Shown here one piece after another: positions 1-11,953 of a DNA stretch of 64,000 nucleotides. The notes below the pieces were generated by a model, which saw nothing but the letters and a program-made list of their open reading frames with translations, had not been told where the DNA came from and did no database searches. Numbering within the stretch: position 1 is the stretch's first letter; each line of letters begins with the position of its first letter. The translations under genes were made by a program, and so were the position numbers. The stretch covers positions 189,289,706 to 189,353,705 of the forward strand of contig NC_134949.1 of assembly GCF_965638725.1 (NCBI RefSeq), in the 5' to 3' direction. This DNA comes from Aptenodytes patagonicus (taxonomy: Eukaryota > Chordata > Aves > Sphenisciformes > Spheniscidae).

Positions 1-424
1 ATTTCTCACTAGTTGAATTTTATTCATGTCAGTCTCAAAGTCATCTGTTCTGAGAAGTTCCCAAGTTGATAAAACATTTATTAGGGTTGCGCCAGAAAGA
101 TTTTTATTAACACTAGCAGTATTTAGAGAGCAATCAGTACAGAACTCTAAACAGTAATAAATTATTTTTTAAAGGTATGAAAGAGATGCTTTCATTAGAG
201 CAAACACCGTCAATCTTTCAATCTTTGCTAACCTAATATAGTCTTTTAAAGGCATGCAACAATGAAATACGACTAATTTTCTAAGATAATTGTGAAGTGA
301 CCAACACAAATATATAAAGATTATATAGCAATATATAAAGAATGCTGAGAACCAAGCAGGGACCATATTTTAATTCTGTCATGGGGCCAGAGTAGTCAAA
401 TATCACATTATAGGCCTCCAGAGA
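1..424. other. AT-rich non-coding stretch
   Basis: No gene, RNA or repeat is recognised here. Short reading frames are the size expected by chance in AT-rich DNA and show no domain. The first CR1-like bases appear at about 425, but that boundary is soft. Confidence 0.5.
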
Positions 425-1248
425 AGATGCTTGTGAAGGAATTCCACTGACAGGTTATCGATACTGTCTCCCATAAGATTCTCAACAGAGGAAAGTGCAA
501 AGTCTTGCACCTGGGGAGGAACAACCTCAGGCACCAGTATATGCTGGGGGCTGCTCATCTGGAAAGCTGCTTTGCAGAAAAGTACCTGGGGGTCCTGGGG
601 GACACCAGGTTGAACATGAGCCAGCAATGTGACCTTGCAGTAAAGAAGGCTGGCGGTATCCTGGGCTGCATTAGAATGAGTGTTGCTAGCAGGTGAAAGG
701 CAGTGATCCTTCCCCCCTGTTCAGCCCTGGTGAGGCCACGCCTGGAGTGCTGTGTCCCATTCTGTGCTCCCCAGTACAAGAGAGACATGGACATACTGGA
801 GAGAGTCCAGCAAAGGGCCACAAGGATGATTAAGGGACTGGAGTATCTCTGTTATGAGGAAAGGCTGAGAGAGCTGCGACTGTTTAGCCTAGAGGAGAGA
901 AGGCTCAGAGGATCTTATCAATGTATACAAATACCTGAGGGGACACTGTAAAGAAGACGGAGCCAGGCTCTTTTCAGTTGTGCCCAATGTCAGGACCAGA
1001 GGCAATGGGCCCAAACTGAAACACAGGAGGCTCCATCTGAACATCAGGAATCACTTTTTTTACTGTGAGAGTGACTGAGCACTGGCACAGGTTGCCCAGG
1101 GAGGTTGTGGAGTCTCCATCCTTGGAGATATTCAAAAGCCGTCTGGACATGGTCCTGGGCAACCAGCTCTAGGTGACCCTGCTTGAGTAGGGGGGCTGGA
1201 CAAGATGACCTCCAGAGGCATTCTGTGGTTTATTCTGTGATTCTGTGA
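425..1248 (+). mobile_element. CR1 LINE 3' part with internal deletion (dead)
   Basis: This is a CR1 non-LTR retrotransposon remnant read on the plus strand. Around 461-485 it encodes the DTVSH segment that follows reverse-transcriptase motif A. It then passes directly, in frame, to the KCKVLHLG segment at about 493-516 and on through the C-terminal CR1 region ([41 protein letters not shown]). The intervening RT block with the PQG and FADD motifs is missing, so the copy cannot have catalysed reverse transcription. A TGA interrupts the frame at 694-696. The 3' UTR ends in ATTCTGTGATTCTGTGA at 1232-1248, the typical CR1 terminal repeat. The tail reads TTCTGTGA rather than TTCTATGA, which suggests a different, probably older subfamily than the copies at 28.7 and 40 kb. 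The 5' limit near 425 is approximate. Confidence 0.9.
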
Positions 1249-3419
1249 CATCATTATAATGTCCTTGCCCTATAAGCAAAGTTAGAATTGATCTTATCAT
1301 TAGTATGTTGTGAAAGTCTTTCTACTGTACACTAATAACTTTCCAGCCCCAGTAAAATAGTTCTGCTGCTTATCTGAAACGCAAGAATATTAATAAAGGC
1401 ATATGCAAGATTTGAGCTTGTATGTATGTCTGGATGCGAGCAGTCATACGTAACTGCTAAGGCTCAACGAGAGTCAGGAGTTGGAGCTAGATCCATGCAC
1501 CATGATCAAGGTAAGCTGAGAGCAGAATCTGGAAAATCCCAAACCACTGGGCAAGATCACAGTGTAGTCAAAAGTCTGCTGAAGATCAGCAGCAAGGTCT
1601 TAAGGCAGAATTCAGGAGGCAGGAAGAAGCAGCAAGATGAGGAAGCACAGCTTCTACTGAATGGCTTTGTCAGATGACATCAAATAGCTGATAGGTGGGT
1701 GCCCACTACACAAGCTCACAAGCCTGTCAATCTGGAGTCTGCTTGAGCTTGACTACTAAGGCAAAGCCTTCCACTGTGGAAGCCAGTAGTTGGAACAGTT
1801 TTGGTGCTTCTTTTGAGTTCAAGAACAATGTAATGTACGCCTGGATGAACCAAGGTACCACAACATTCAAAAGCAATAAATTCAGCTTTGAATTTATTGC
1901 AGTCAGTAGCTTCAGTCCTCCAAATAAAAAATGAAATCCACCTTCAAACTGAGATCAGCTATGCAGTATCCAGTTTCCTTCCTACTTTATTCTCCTAATT
2001 CACCACTTTTACCTAATTCATTGCATTTACCAAATTTGAAGCACGTCTCAATAAACATCTATGCGGAAACTCAATTTCTATTTCTTGTGGCTGTAGTAAT
2101 GGGAAATACTCTACTAGACAAACAGAAAAGTGAACCTATAATATCTACATTTTGTAATGCGTTTATGAATTATAGGAACACATAAAATTTGCCTCTATCA
2201 TAACAGAAAGGCGAATTCGTCCTCTAAGCTGTGTGTGTTACCTAGTATATTCTGAAAATATAAAAAGAAAAATCACAAGGGAATTGGAAAAGCCCTGAAG
2301 TTTTTCCTGCTGGCATATTTTTTAAATCACTTCTGAATTTCCTTAGCTTCAAAAGGACAGTCCAACCTGGCCTTTTATTCTGCTGAGTAACTAGACATAT
2401 TAGCCTTCACAACCTGACCTTTTATCTCCAGAGACCTGTTTCTTGCAAGTATAAAGGCGTTAATAGAAATCTTCAAAGAGTTCACAAATTTCTTTTGTTT
2501 TATATTTCATAGCTCCAATACAGTTCGTAATTGCTAAAATAGATCTTTTTTTTTTTCTTTCCCTGTCTGAGGCTGTAAGCTAGCAGCATACGAGCTTTAT
2601 TGCTTCTTTCGAGAAAATGTTGCTTTAGCCATTCGAAGCCTGTCAGGTTCTGCCCACAGTCCCCTGAGATTAGTATTTAACTGCCCTCAAAAGGTAGCTC
2701 AATTTATAATTCTCAAAGCTGCTGTTTAAACAGGATTTTTCTAATTTTAGATCTCTCTGAAGTTTATGACCAGCAGCTCCTTTCTCTCCTCCCATCCCTC
2801 AATCCACCCCAAAGCTCTATTAGCAACTTTCATTAATGCAGTTTCAGATATTTTCCAGGCAATATCTGATGTTCCACAACCTATCATTTCTGCATTCTCC
2901 CTCTGTTTCTTCTCTCAAAAAGTATCCTGCCTCATTAAGGTGCTGTTTATTCTGCAGACAGGCAGATTTCAGTGCCATCCTGCCAGGTTATCTAGACAAC
3001 AAGCAGGTTCAAGGGGAGACTTCAAGTGGAAGAGAAATCCACTGAGAGCCATGAAGCCTTTGGCCGCTGCGGGGGACTACACGAACCTTTGGTCTGCTCT
3101 AGTGTGATGGCTTTTAGGATCAGATCAAATTAAAGTCCCACATATTCAAAGTGTTTTATGTGGAGTACCATCAAAGGATGAAGAGTTCCATTGAATTTAG
3201 AGGGCTGGGGGGAGTTTAGGTTTCAGCTTTGAAGATCACATAAGGAACTGAACCACAGTGATATCAGAACAAGTGTTTAATCATGGTATATGTGAAAAGC
3301 AGAATGGTCCTTCACATAGGGTAAGATGCGCAGTTTCCATAGTTTCTTTTCCCTGTGGGAAAATAAAAGAAAATGTGTGGTTTTAAGTTTTAGCTCTCAG
3401 TTAGTGATATCTGGAGCAA
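1249..3419. other. Non-coding stretch, no recognised gene
   Basis: Mostly AT-rich. The part from about 1,420 to 1,760 is richer in purines and holds a small open frame (1426-1677) with no domain I recognise; it could be an old unidentified repeat. A poly-T run lies near 2,546-2,558. No exon structure is supported. Confidence 0.4.
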
Positions 3420-4110
3420 AGGCGCAGATGACGAAGGCACTCTTGGAGGAGGACCGGGTGTGGCAGCGGCTGCCGCCTGTGCCGCAGTGGCTGGGGACAC
3501 CCCACAGGGACCTGCAGCCTTGTTGTTCCTCCCCACCACAGGCATCCTGAGCCAGGAGGGAAACAGGGGACAGGAAACAGGGGACAGGAAAACAAAAGAC
3601 TGCTCCTGTCTGGCCTTTTCTCACTGGCAACCTCCAGCTCTGAGGAGAGAGACTGGAGGACAAGGGAATGGAGCTCTACAGGCCAGGGGCTGCTGAGGTG
3701 TAGTGCTAGGAGAAGGATGGGCGTGCCCTGTGCAAGAGGCTTGCCTGGCAACGAGCGATTGGCTGCAGTCGGCTCAGGGTATGTCATCGCTGGTTGTTAG
3801 GCAGATTTGGGTCACCTGGAAACCCTCCGTGGTAGGGGGTGTGTGCAAAGAGGCCGAGTGCTGGTAGAAGCCAAGATGGCTGATGCTGTTACTGTTTGGA
3901 CTACCCAGGCAGTTCTCTGGGCATGGCTGTGGGTCTAGGTGGGCTCAAGCTTCACCTGTTCCACCATGTGGCGGGTCTCTGAGGAGAGTCTCACTGAGAG
4001 GGGCTTGTTCCGCAGCAGACCACTCTGGTTTGGCCTTGAGTGAAAGCAAGGCATTGAGTTCAAGGGCAATCAGACAAGACCGCAAAAGTTCAGTCCTTGA
4101 GGCCAATCAG
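3420..4110. other. GC-richer patch, possible promoter or unidentified repeat
   Basis: This segment is clearly richer in G+C and CpG than the DNA on either side, though still short of a classic CpG island by eye. On the plus strand it contains an inverted CCAAT box (GATTGGC, about 3,758) and a YY1-like CCAAGATGGC (about 3,873) just before a 118-codon open frame at 3883-4239 that shows no recognised domain. These are the kinds of elements found at a TATA-less promoter with a short first exon, but they could equally be chance or an old LTR. No product is proposed. Confidence 0.25.
3560..3591. repeat. 14-bp tandem repeat
   Basis: The unit GAAACAGGGGACAG is present a little over twice in direct tandem inside the GC-richer patch. 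Confidence 0.8.
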
Positions 4111-7100
4111 CATTTAGGGTTTTATTATCGGTGGGGTTTTTGTCTAGATTTTGAGAATCTGGCCGATGAACTGTTTCCTTCCTTTCACAGGATGCAGTAC
4201 TCTTGCCTTTGTCACAGACTGCTGAAAGCACTAGACTGATGGCACCAACAAGTAATGTTTGTCGATATTACCTTAGGAGGGATTAATTTAAGCTTCCCCA
4301 TATCACTAAATCTCCTTCTATCACATCTCAATTTAGCTATAATTGATCTCTTCTGTCTCTAAAAAGCATGCTGTAGAATAATCTATATTACATCCATGTT
4401 AAAATATACACCTCTTTTAGCCCTAACACCACCCCCCCAGTTATCAACCTGTCTTTGTTTACTTCACTAGAGCAGACATCGGAAATCCTGCATTTCAGTC
4501 CAGCTATGGGACTGCTCCCTTTACCTACAAAGGCCTCAGTCCTAGCATAAAACAAAACAGTGATTTGTCACTTAATCAGTAGTGGAGAATATATAACACC
4601 CCCCATCATCCTGCCGTATTAATTTCATGACTGCTGTGGGTCAAAGTCTCGAGAGGGTTTTTTTTGTGCAACTTTACTAAAAGCAATAGAGGTATTCCTA
4701 CTTGCACCAAGCTACATTTTACATCTCTCGAGTTCTCTCTCAGCATGTACACACAGCAGAATTTATAACAATACAGCTAAGAGAGCAAGCTTTTTATCCT
4801 ACAGAGTTATCTTCAACACTAGTCCCTAATCAAGCATACTGTGTCAGCAGTGCTGCAAATTAAAAAGACACATACTATATAGGAGGAGACATGAGACCTG
4901 GAGCTCCTGTAGCGAGCTCCATTTCACTGTACAGTTGTACACATAACAGCAGTTGTAAATTGTCTGAACTACTGATATAAAATAGAGTTATAAAGGTCAA
5001 GAATATTTCATAAATGTCTTCAATATTATCCAGCGCTGGCCCACAAGACCACCAACAATAAATATAATAGTGGTAAATTGTACAACACTTCCTGAAGACT
5101 TATTATAAAGCTGCTGCCAACCTTCAGGTCTAAGCAAAATATAATCCTGCACGTTGTGTTATTGTTTTGTTTGGTATAAGAGCCACTTTCAGGGTGTGCC
5201 ACTTGGCCAGAGTTTTTCACTTATTGCCAAGAACAGCAGCCATGCAAAGTCATTATCTGAAACTAGCATTTCTGTCATTGAAATTTGTATCTGAAAACAC
5301 CACTACTGTGTTAACAGTGGTTTGGGATTTTTACAGTCTGGATTATACTACCTGCAAACCACTCACACTGAAACTTGTAAGGATGCTTACTCTTCTGAAA
5401 ATGAAGTGGGACAGCAGGGCAGGCTTCTAAATTTAAGAGGTGGGGAGCAAATACGTTGAACCTAGAGGGTTTAACTTGTGACTGCATGAAGAACAAATTT
5501 ACTGGTTTGAAAGTTTCAATGGAATTTGCCTTTTTAAGCACATTACTTTTTAAAACTAGTTGAATATTTCATGCTAGTATGAATAGAACTATTACTGCTG
5601 TTTAACCTTGTATCTGTAAATACTAACCTCTTGTCCCCTAAAAAAGGCTTTGCATTTTGTCCTTATTTGCTAGGATTGACAATAATCCCAGGCAGAATCA
5701 TACTGTTTTAACATATTTGGTTAAAAGCCTGATAAACTTTGGGGTGTTTTAAAACACTCACTAAACACGTTTTAGTTTTATGTCACTTCTTTAAAATTTG
5801 TTTCTGTGGTGCTATTGTGAGTTACCATTTTTCATCTTGTTCTTACTAGTGCTGGCAGTCATGTGTAAATGGACATATTTTGGATTCAGTCAATCTCTAT
5901 CACTGCCTTGGAAAGAAACTTTTGATGATAGAATGTTTCTGTTAATCTACTTTATCTCTAAACTTTTATTGGCTTTCTTGCTTACTTTTTTACTATTCTT
6001 TTTCTTTCAGGAAGAAATACGATCAAAATTACATTAGGTTTAGTCCTAAAAGATTTTGAACACCTATCATTTTAATTTAATCTGGCAGGATCTGACAATG
6101 CTTGGCACCATTTATCATGCCCATCAAAGAACAGATAGAGAGGTTTGGCAGAGCAGTTGATTGAGTTCCCTTTTGTTAATGAAAACAATGCTGCCGACAA
6201 TCCATTAAAAACATCCCATTTCTTTTTAATATTCCTGGAGTAGTAAGAGTAAAGCCAGAAGGAAAGCTGAAATTGGAAGAATTGTTTTAGACTTCACTTG
6301 TCTCATTTGTGTTTAGACCTATATGGCATTGGGTCCTCCTGATAATTTTGTATTCTGATCTCTGTGGCAGAAGACAAGAGGTCTGGATCTGAACTTTGCA
6401 GCAAAAGTAGGTACCTAGAAATTAGATTGTTGATTCACGTCCTCCATTCTTTTCACAGCATTTTAGCAAAAACAGGAGAAGCAGCAATAACTTGCTGCTC
6501 CATTTACCAATGATATATTTTCCTAAATTTAATCCAAAAAGAAATCGTGTATGCATTTTGATTTGATCAGTGTTTAGCTTTTAACACAAAGATATCTAAT
6601 TAAAGGTGTAATATGTATGCTACAGAATAGGCTAAAGTATGTCAGCCCATTTTAAAAGAAAATTGTATGTATAGATGTAACTTTTTGTCCTATTTCCTCT
6701 CAGCACTCCCACCTTTTGAATCCCAGAATACACAGAGCTGTTCTTCTGCCCTGTCACTCTCTCTTTGACAGTGTTTCTTGGGGTCATAATGCAGTCTTTC
6801 CATCTGTGATGGGTACCTAAATCTAATCCACAGCTGAGTTTAACATTTGCGAAAAAGATAACCTTGAACTCTGCTGACCTGCCAAACAGTCCTCAATAAA
6901 ACTGTTCCAGATCCTCTCCTTTAGTTTTTGTTGTCTTTGAATCTTTGCAGTTGTGTAATAATTGCACAAAATAGAGACAAACGAGAGGTTTCATTAGCAT
7001 AAACAAAATCTACGTAAATTATTCATGGAGATTTACCATTTTCAGTTGCCAAAGCCTCACTCTTGGTTCATTTAAACTTTTTTTTATAGCAGTAAGTTCA

Positions 7101-10100
7101 GTTAGATTTTAATGCAAATGAAGCTATTCTAAATTAAGGCTTCCTTCTCAAATACTTACTGCAAACAAGCAGCACACACGCTACCCTCTTATTCTGCAGA
7201 ATAGTAATTTGAAAACAAAGGTAGAGCAGATAAATCAACTCAGATTTCATTTATTCATTAAATATCACATATGTCCACATATGCTTCTTGTTTGTGTTAC
7301 AAAGCATAAACCAGCTAAGACACCATAAAAATAACACAACAACAGCACATTGCAAGAAATGAAAAGCAAACATATTTGGAATTGCTACATAAGGTAAGGG
7401 AAAGACTCATAAATTTGTAAGTTGATTCATGATTTTATAAAATTTAGGAAGCAGTTTAAAACTTAACAATTTCTCCCAGGTTTAGAAAAAGTTAAATAGT
7501 GGTCGTTTTTTAGGTTCTAGTTGTTTGTGTTTTTCTTCTTTTTTTTCCCCACCCAGTGAGCAATTGTGTTAAAATCAGAGGATATAGAGCAATTATCTAG
7601 TGACTCAGCACAACTGTTTTATTCAGTTTCTTTTGAGTTTATTTCTGTGGCAGGCAATACTTGTTACACTTTTTTTCCTCAGCCTTGATTTAATATTCTA
7701 ACACGCAGACTATGAATCTGTTTTTTCAATTATTTGCAGGCCTGGAATCCCTCCTTTTGGGAGATTCAGTGAGACTACTTGTGGGCACAGAGAACTACAC
7801 CAGAAGCCAGGGTGTTTTAATACTAGAGAAGAATACACTTTTAAAACCATAGACTACAGTATTAATGTAAATAAACAGGATATATCAAACAAAATTTCAT
7901 CCAGAGACTGTGCAAAAAAACCCTTACAATGTTTTTCATTTTAAGATGGATTTGATCAGTTTATGAACTATGACTGATAATATAGAAAATATCATTACAG
8001 CAGAAAAAAAAATGTTCTGTACTGAAATAGGGGAATCTGTTCATGATAAATGTTCACACTGAGATTTTGCCATATCGATGAGGATTTGTGCAGGATATCA
8101 GGACACATTCAAAGTGCAATGTCCAGGAAAAAAAAAATATACTCTATTAAAATGCTGACACAAATTGTGTATTTGTTTTAAGGCTGTTCTTAAAATAATT
8201 CCTCAGGTCTATTAAATGGAAACAAAATGAAATCTTTTTCATTTATAGTAAATTTCTCTTTGCCCATATGTGAACCTAAAGGCAAAATCCAGCCTTTATG
8301 AAGGCTCTGGCTTCCCAGGGCTTGTTTACAGTTTATACCAATGTGAATTTCTCTGAAGTAAATATTGTAGGTAGTGAATGTATCCTCCATGAGCACTAGC
8401 ATTATTCTCTTCATATCTGTCTCAGCAAAGTGAACCTCTAGCACTTAGCAGTAAAACTAGCTTCTCATTTTCTTTACATGTTTCATCTTTCAGGAATAAA
8501 AAAAACCAAACTTGCTTTTCTTCTTACAGGAAGCCTTTTTTATTTTTCTTTTTCCATTTTTTTTCTTTTTTTTTTTACAGAAGTGTAAACAAACACATAC
8601 ATGCACAAAGTATTACAGAAGCTTGTTGCTTGAAGAAAAATGTCACATAGAGACATGTTAGGTAACAGTCACACTTATTAGTCTCTTATACCCAATTTTT
8701 CTTAAAATAAGTTTGGACTGCAGCTGGCAAGTCCAGGTGATTTTTTTCTCCCCTGTATTTCTTTAATTTCTTTCTTCTGACAATATTGAATTTTCTATCA
8801 CCTAAGTTAAAAGCACTGAATTTTTCCAGTGTTTTGTTGTCATATGTGTTAAAGAGAAGGTGAATTCAGTCTTTCCCTTTCTGTTGTTGGTTTTTTTTAG
8901 TTTCTTTATCTTGTTTTGTTTGTTTTTCTTCTTATATAGTTCTGGAGAATTCTGTACTGCTGTATTTTAAATTTTAGCTTTATTGCTATTTTTGATTGTT
9001 TCTCTGTTTTTTTTTTTTTTAATTTATTTTCATTCCCTAGCATCTACAGCAATCAATTCTGTGTGTTTACAGTGTCAGCAGTACTCTGTTTTGCTCAATT
9101 AATGTGAATTTCTTGCAGTACGTAAATTTTTAAGTATAAGAAATTTTAAAAGTACAGATTGAAATGATGTAATTTAACAACTTTTAAACTATTTTTTTAA
9201 AACCATAAAGTATTTGGAAATATCAAAATCTGTACTCAGACTTTAAATTTCAAGTAACGTCTTAAAAATTGAACTCAGCACAAGTTTAGGTGAAGGCAGG
9301 TAAGTTTTGACACTCAGTGATTCCATAATGGTCTTAACAAAACTTTAACTGAGTTTTTTGTTTAGAAGTATTTACACAATGCTTCTCCTCGAGGATAATT
9401 GTATAGTTACCTCGGATTCACCTTAAATGAACAATTTGAAACCTAAAGAAAAAAAAGGAACACAGCACTGGAAGGACGTGTGTTTCACATATGCCCTGAG
9501 AAAGGAGAGGAATCTAGAACTAAATGTATTGCAAGTTCACAGAAACTTTTACATACAGGTATAACAACAAATCTGTTGAAATTATCGGAGACCAATTTGT
9601 GAAGAAATCAGCCATCTCTAGCAGAAGTGAGTGAGTATTATTAGAATCAGAGGTAACTTTACAGAAAGCTACTATTAATTGCTATCCAAATTGATTTTGA
9701 TATGGCAGAGTCTGAAATATTTGCTCAAAAAATTACAGAGCATGTCCATCTATTAATTCATTAAGAGTGCAATCTCCCAAACATTGGCAGAACACTGGCA
9801 GAAAAATTGTGGTTAACAGCACACAGTTCACTGGAGCTAGTAAGCACCAGCTTTACAGCACCTCCTTTCATATAAAGCAATGCTTTACGATGCAAATGAT
9901 CAGCTCTTCTGGATTTCTCACAAAATATTTTTAGGGACATAGGTTTAAAAAAATGGATATTTGGTGATGGCTATTTTGTTTCTTTTTACTACAATCAGGC
10001 ACAAAGTGTGTTATTCATCTGTCTAGAGGCTGACCTCTACAGTATGGGTGAACCAGTTGCCATAGTTAGTTTTATAGTCAGTAGAGAGACATAGGTGTAC

Positions 10101-10403
10101 ATAGGACATGCACTCTCATCCTAATTAGGTCAAATGACTCTGACGTAAACCTTAACATGTACATTTGTCTCTCCTGAATAAAAATACCCTAAAGTCATTA
10201 GCTCAGGGGTGGATCCCCCAAGCAGAAACACTTAATGTTACACGATATAATGGCCCTTCACTGTTTATTTACCTTTGTTTATATAACTTTTGTCCTGTTT
10301 GAGTGACATTTGCACCCCTGTATTACAGTTACAGGCTACTCAGTTAAAACTGTGTACTAATCCAGTGGCCCCTGGCTTATATATTTTCAGTGTTTTCATA
10401 CTT
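4111..10403. other. Long AT-rich non-coding stretch
   Basis: No coding, RNA or recognisable repeat feature is seen in about 6.3 kb. Open frames are short and lack domains. The DNA has many T-rich and A-rich runs (for example 8,540-8,577, 8,890-8,940 and 9,005-9,030). It may be intergenic or part of a very long intron; the sequence does not tell which. Confidence 0.5.
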
Positions 10404-10608
10404 AGAATCATAGAATCATTAAGGTTGGAAAAGACCTCTAAGATCATCGAGTCCAACCGTCAAACCAACACCACCATGACCACTAAACCATGTCCCCAAG
10501 CACCTCATCTACACGTCTTTTAAATACCTCCAGGGATGGGGACTCAACCACTTCCCTGGGCAGCCTCTTCCAATGTTTAACCACTCTTTCAGTAAAGAAA
10601 ATACTTCT
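10404..10608 (-). mobile_element. CR1 LINE 3' end, short 5'-truncated copy
   Basis: Read on the minus strand, this is the last ~200 bp of a CR1. It runs from the sequence encoding the ORF2 C-terminus through the 3' UTR to the terminal repeat (plus-strand AGAATCATAGAATCATT at 10404-10420). The 3' part closely resembles the ends of the copies at 28,704 and 42,881 but keeps its own differences in the segment around 10,470-10,500. The 5' truncation point near 10,608 is approximate. Confidence 0.92.
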
Positions 10609-10878
10609 CAGGTTACAGAATGTAGAATATATTTAGTGACTTATACTGGGATTACCTGATTTTAAAATATACAGAAGACACGTGAATATTTTTGATATAA
10701 ACAAGACTTTCATAATGCTAGTGACAAATTATTAATGATTGTCCAAATGTAATTCCCCCCCACGCCCTTGTACTGCATTTCACTGACTGAAACACATTGG
10801 TCTTCATAAAAGCCATTGTATATGGAAAAAAACACACAGGGAATTGTTACTTATTATTTATGTGTTTCTATGTGCATG

Positions 10879-10883
10879 GCATT
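10879..10883. repeat. Target-site duplication GCATT, left
   Basis: The 5-bp GCATT directly before the LTR is repeated exactly at 11949-11953 directly after it. A 5-bp duplication is usual for class III (ERVL-type) integrases. Confidence 0.75.
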
Positions 10884-11085
10884 TGCGGTGGGTTGACCAT
10901 GGCTGGACGCCTGGTGCCCACCAAAGCTGCTCTATCGCTCCCCCTCCTCAGCAGGACAGGGGAGAGAAAACATAACGAAAGGGTTGTGGGTCGAGGTAAG
11001 GACAGGGAGATCACTCAGCACAGGGAGATCACTCAGCAATTACCGTCATGGGCAAAACAGACTCAACTTGGGGAAATCAGTTTAA

Positions 11086-11091
11086 TTTATT
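11086..11091 (-). promoter_or_regulatory. Putative LTR polyadenylation signal AATAAA
   Basis: AATAAA on the minus strand (TTTATT on plus) lies about 200 bp before the LTR 3' end, a sensible place for the R/U5 boundary signal. There is no transcript evidence. Confidence 0.4.
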
Positions 11092-11310
11092 ACCAATCAA
11101 AATCAGAATAGGATAATGAGAAAATAAAACCTAAATCTTAAAACACCTTCACCCCACCCCTCCCTTCTTCCCAAGATCAACTTCACTCCCGATTTTCTCT
11201 ACCTCCTGCCCCTGTGTGGCGCAGGGGGACGGGGAATGGGGGTTGCGGTCAGTTCATCACCCGTTGTCTCTGCTGCTCCTTCCTCTTCAGGGGGAGGACT
11301 CCTCACAGTC

Positions 11311-11650
11311 TTCCCCTGCTCCAGCGTGGGGTCCCGCCCACAGGAGACAGTCCTCCATGAACTTCTCCAATGTGAGTCCTTTCCACGGGCTGCAGTTCTT
11401 TACAAACTGCTCCAGCGTGTGTCCCCCATGGGGTCACAGGTCCTGCTAGGAGCCTGCTCCAGCGCGGGCTTCCCATGGGGTCACAGCGTCCTTTGGGAGC
11501 ATCCACCTGCTCTGGCGTGGAGGCCTCCACAGGCTGCAGGCAGATATCTGCTCCACCGTGGCCCTTCATGGGCTGCAGGGGGACAGCCTGCCTCACCATG
11601 GTCTTCACCATGGGCTGCAGGGGAATCTCTGCTCCAGCGCCTGGAGCACC
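11311..11650. repeat. Degenerate internal modules within the LTR
   Basis: Phrases such as CTGCTCCAGCGTGGG, CCATGGGGTCACAG and CATGGGCTGCAGGG recur every few tens of bases. They form an imperfect minisatellite-like block inside the solo LTR. Confidence 0.65.
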
Positions 11651-11948
11651 TCCTCCCCCTCCTTCTTCACTGACCTTGGCGTCTGCAGAGTTGTTTCTTT
11701 CACGTATTCTCACTCCTCTCTCCGGCTGCAGTTGCTATTGTGCAGCAACTTTTTCCCTTTCTTAAATGTGTTATCCCAGAGGCACTACCACCATCGCTGA
11801 TTGGCTCAGCCTTGGCCAGCAGCAGGTCCGTCTTGGAGCCGGCTGGCATTGACGCTATAGGACATAGGGGAAGCTTCTAGCAGCTTCTCACAGAAGCCAC
11901 CCCTGTAGCCCCCCCACTACCAAAATCTTGCCATGCAAACCCAATACA

Positions 11949-11953
11949 GCATT
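11949..11953. repeat. Target-site duplication GCATT, right
   Basis: Exact match to 10879-10883 on the other side of the solo LTR. Confidence 0.75.

Larger units (their letters stand above)
10884..11948 (-). mobile_element. Solo endogenous-retrovirus LTR (1,065 bp)
   Basis: The element starts with TG and ends with CA (minus-strand ends TGTATTGGG... and ...ACCCACCGCA) and is flanked by identical GCATT copies. That makes it a complete LTR left after recombination removed the internal region. I recognise the overall sequence as an LTR type widespread in bird genomes, but I do not assign a library name from memory. Orientation is taken from the TGTATTGGG start, a minus-strand AATAAA at 11086-11091, and recollection of the family. 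No gag, pol or env sequence lies beside it. Open frames of 136 codons (minus, 11303-11713) and 145 codons (plus, 11236-11673) are by-products of its GC-rich internal modules and are not called as genes. Confidence 0.88.

Noticed and set aside
1426..1677. An 83-codon frame rich in Ser, Gln and Lys
   Set aside because: No domain recognised. It may be a worn repeat, but no family could be supported.
3883..4239. A protein-coding first exon
   Set aside because: The frame has no recognised domain or supported splice site. Kept only as a GC-rich patch of unknown role.
11236..11713. Proteins encoded by the solo LTR on either strand
   Set aside because: Openness on both strands follows from the GC-rich repeat modules. 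No start context or known LTR-encoded protein is recognised.
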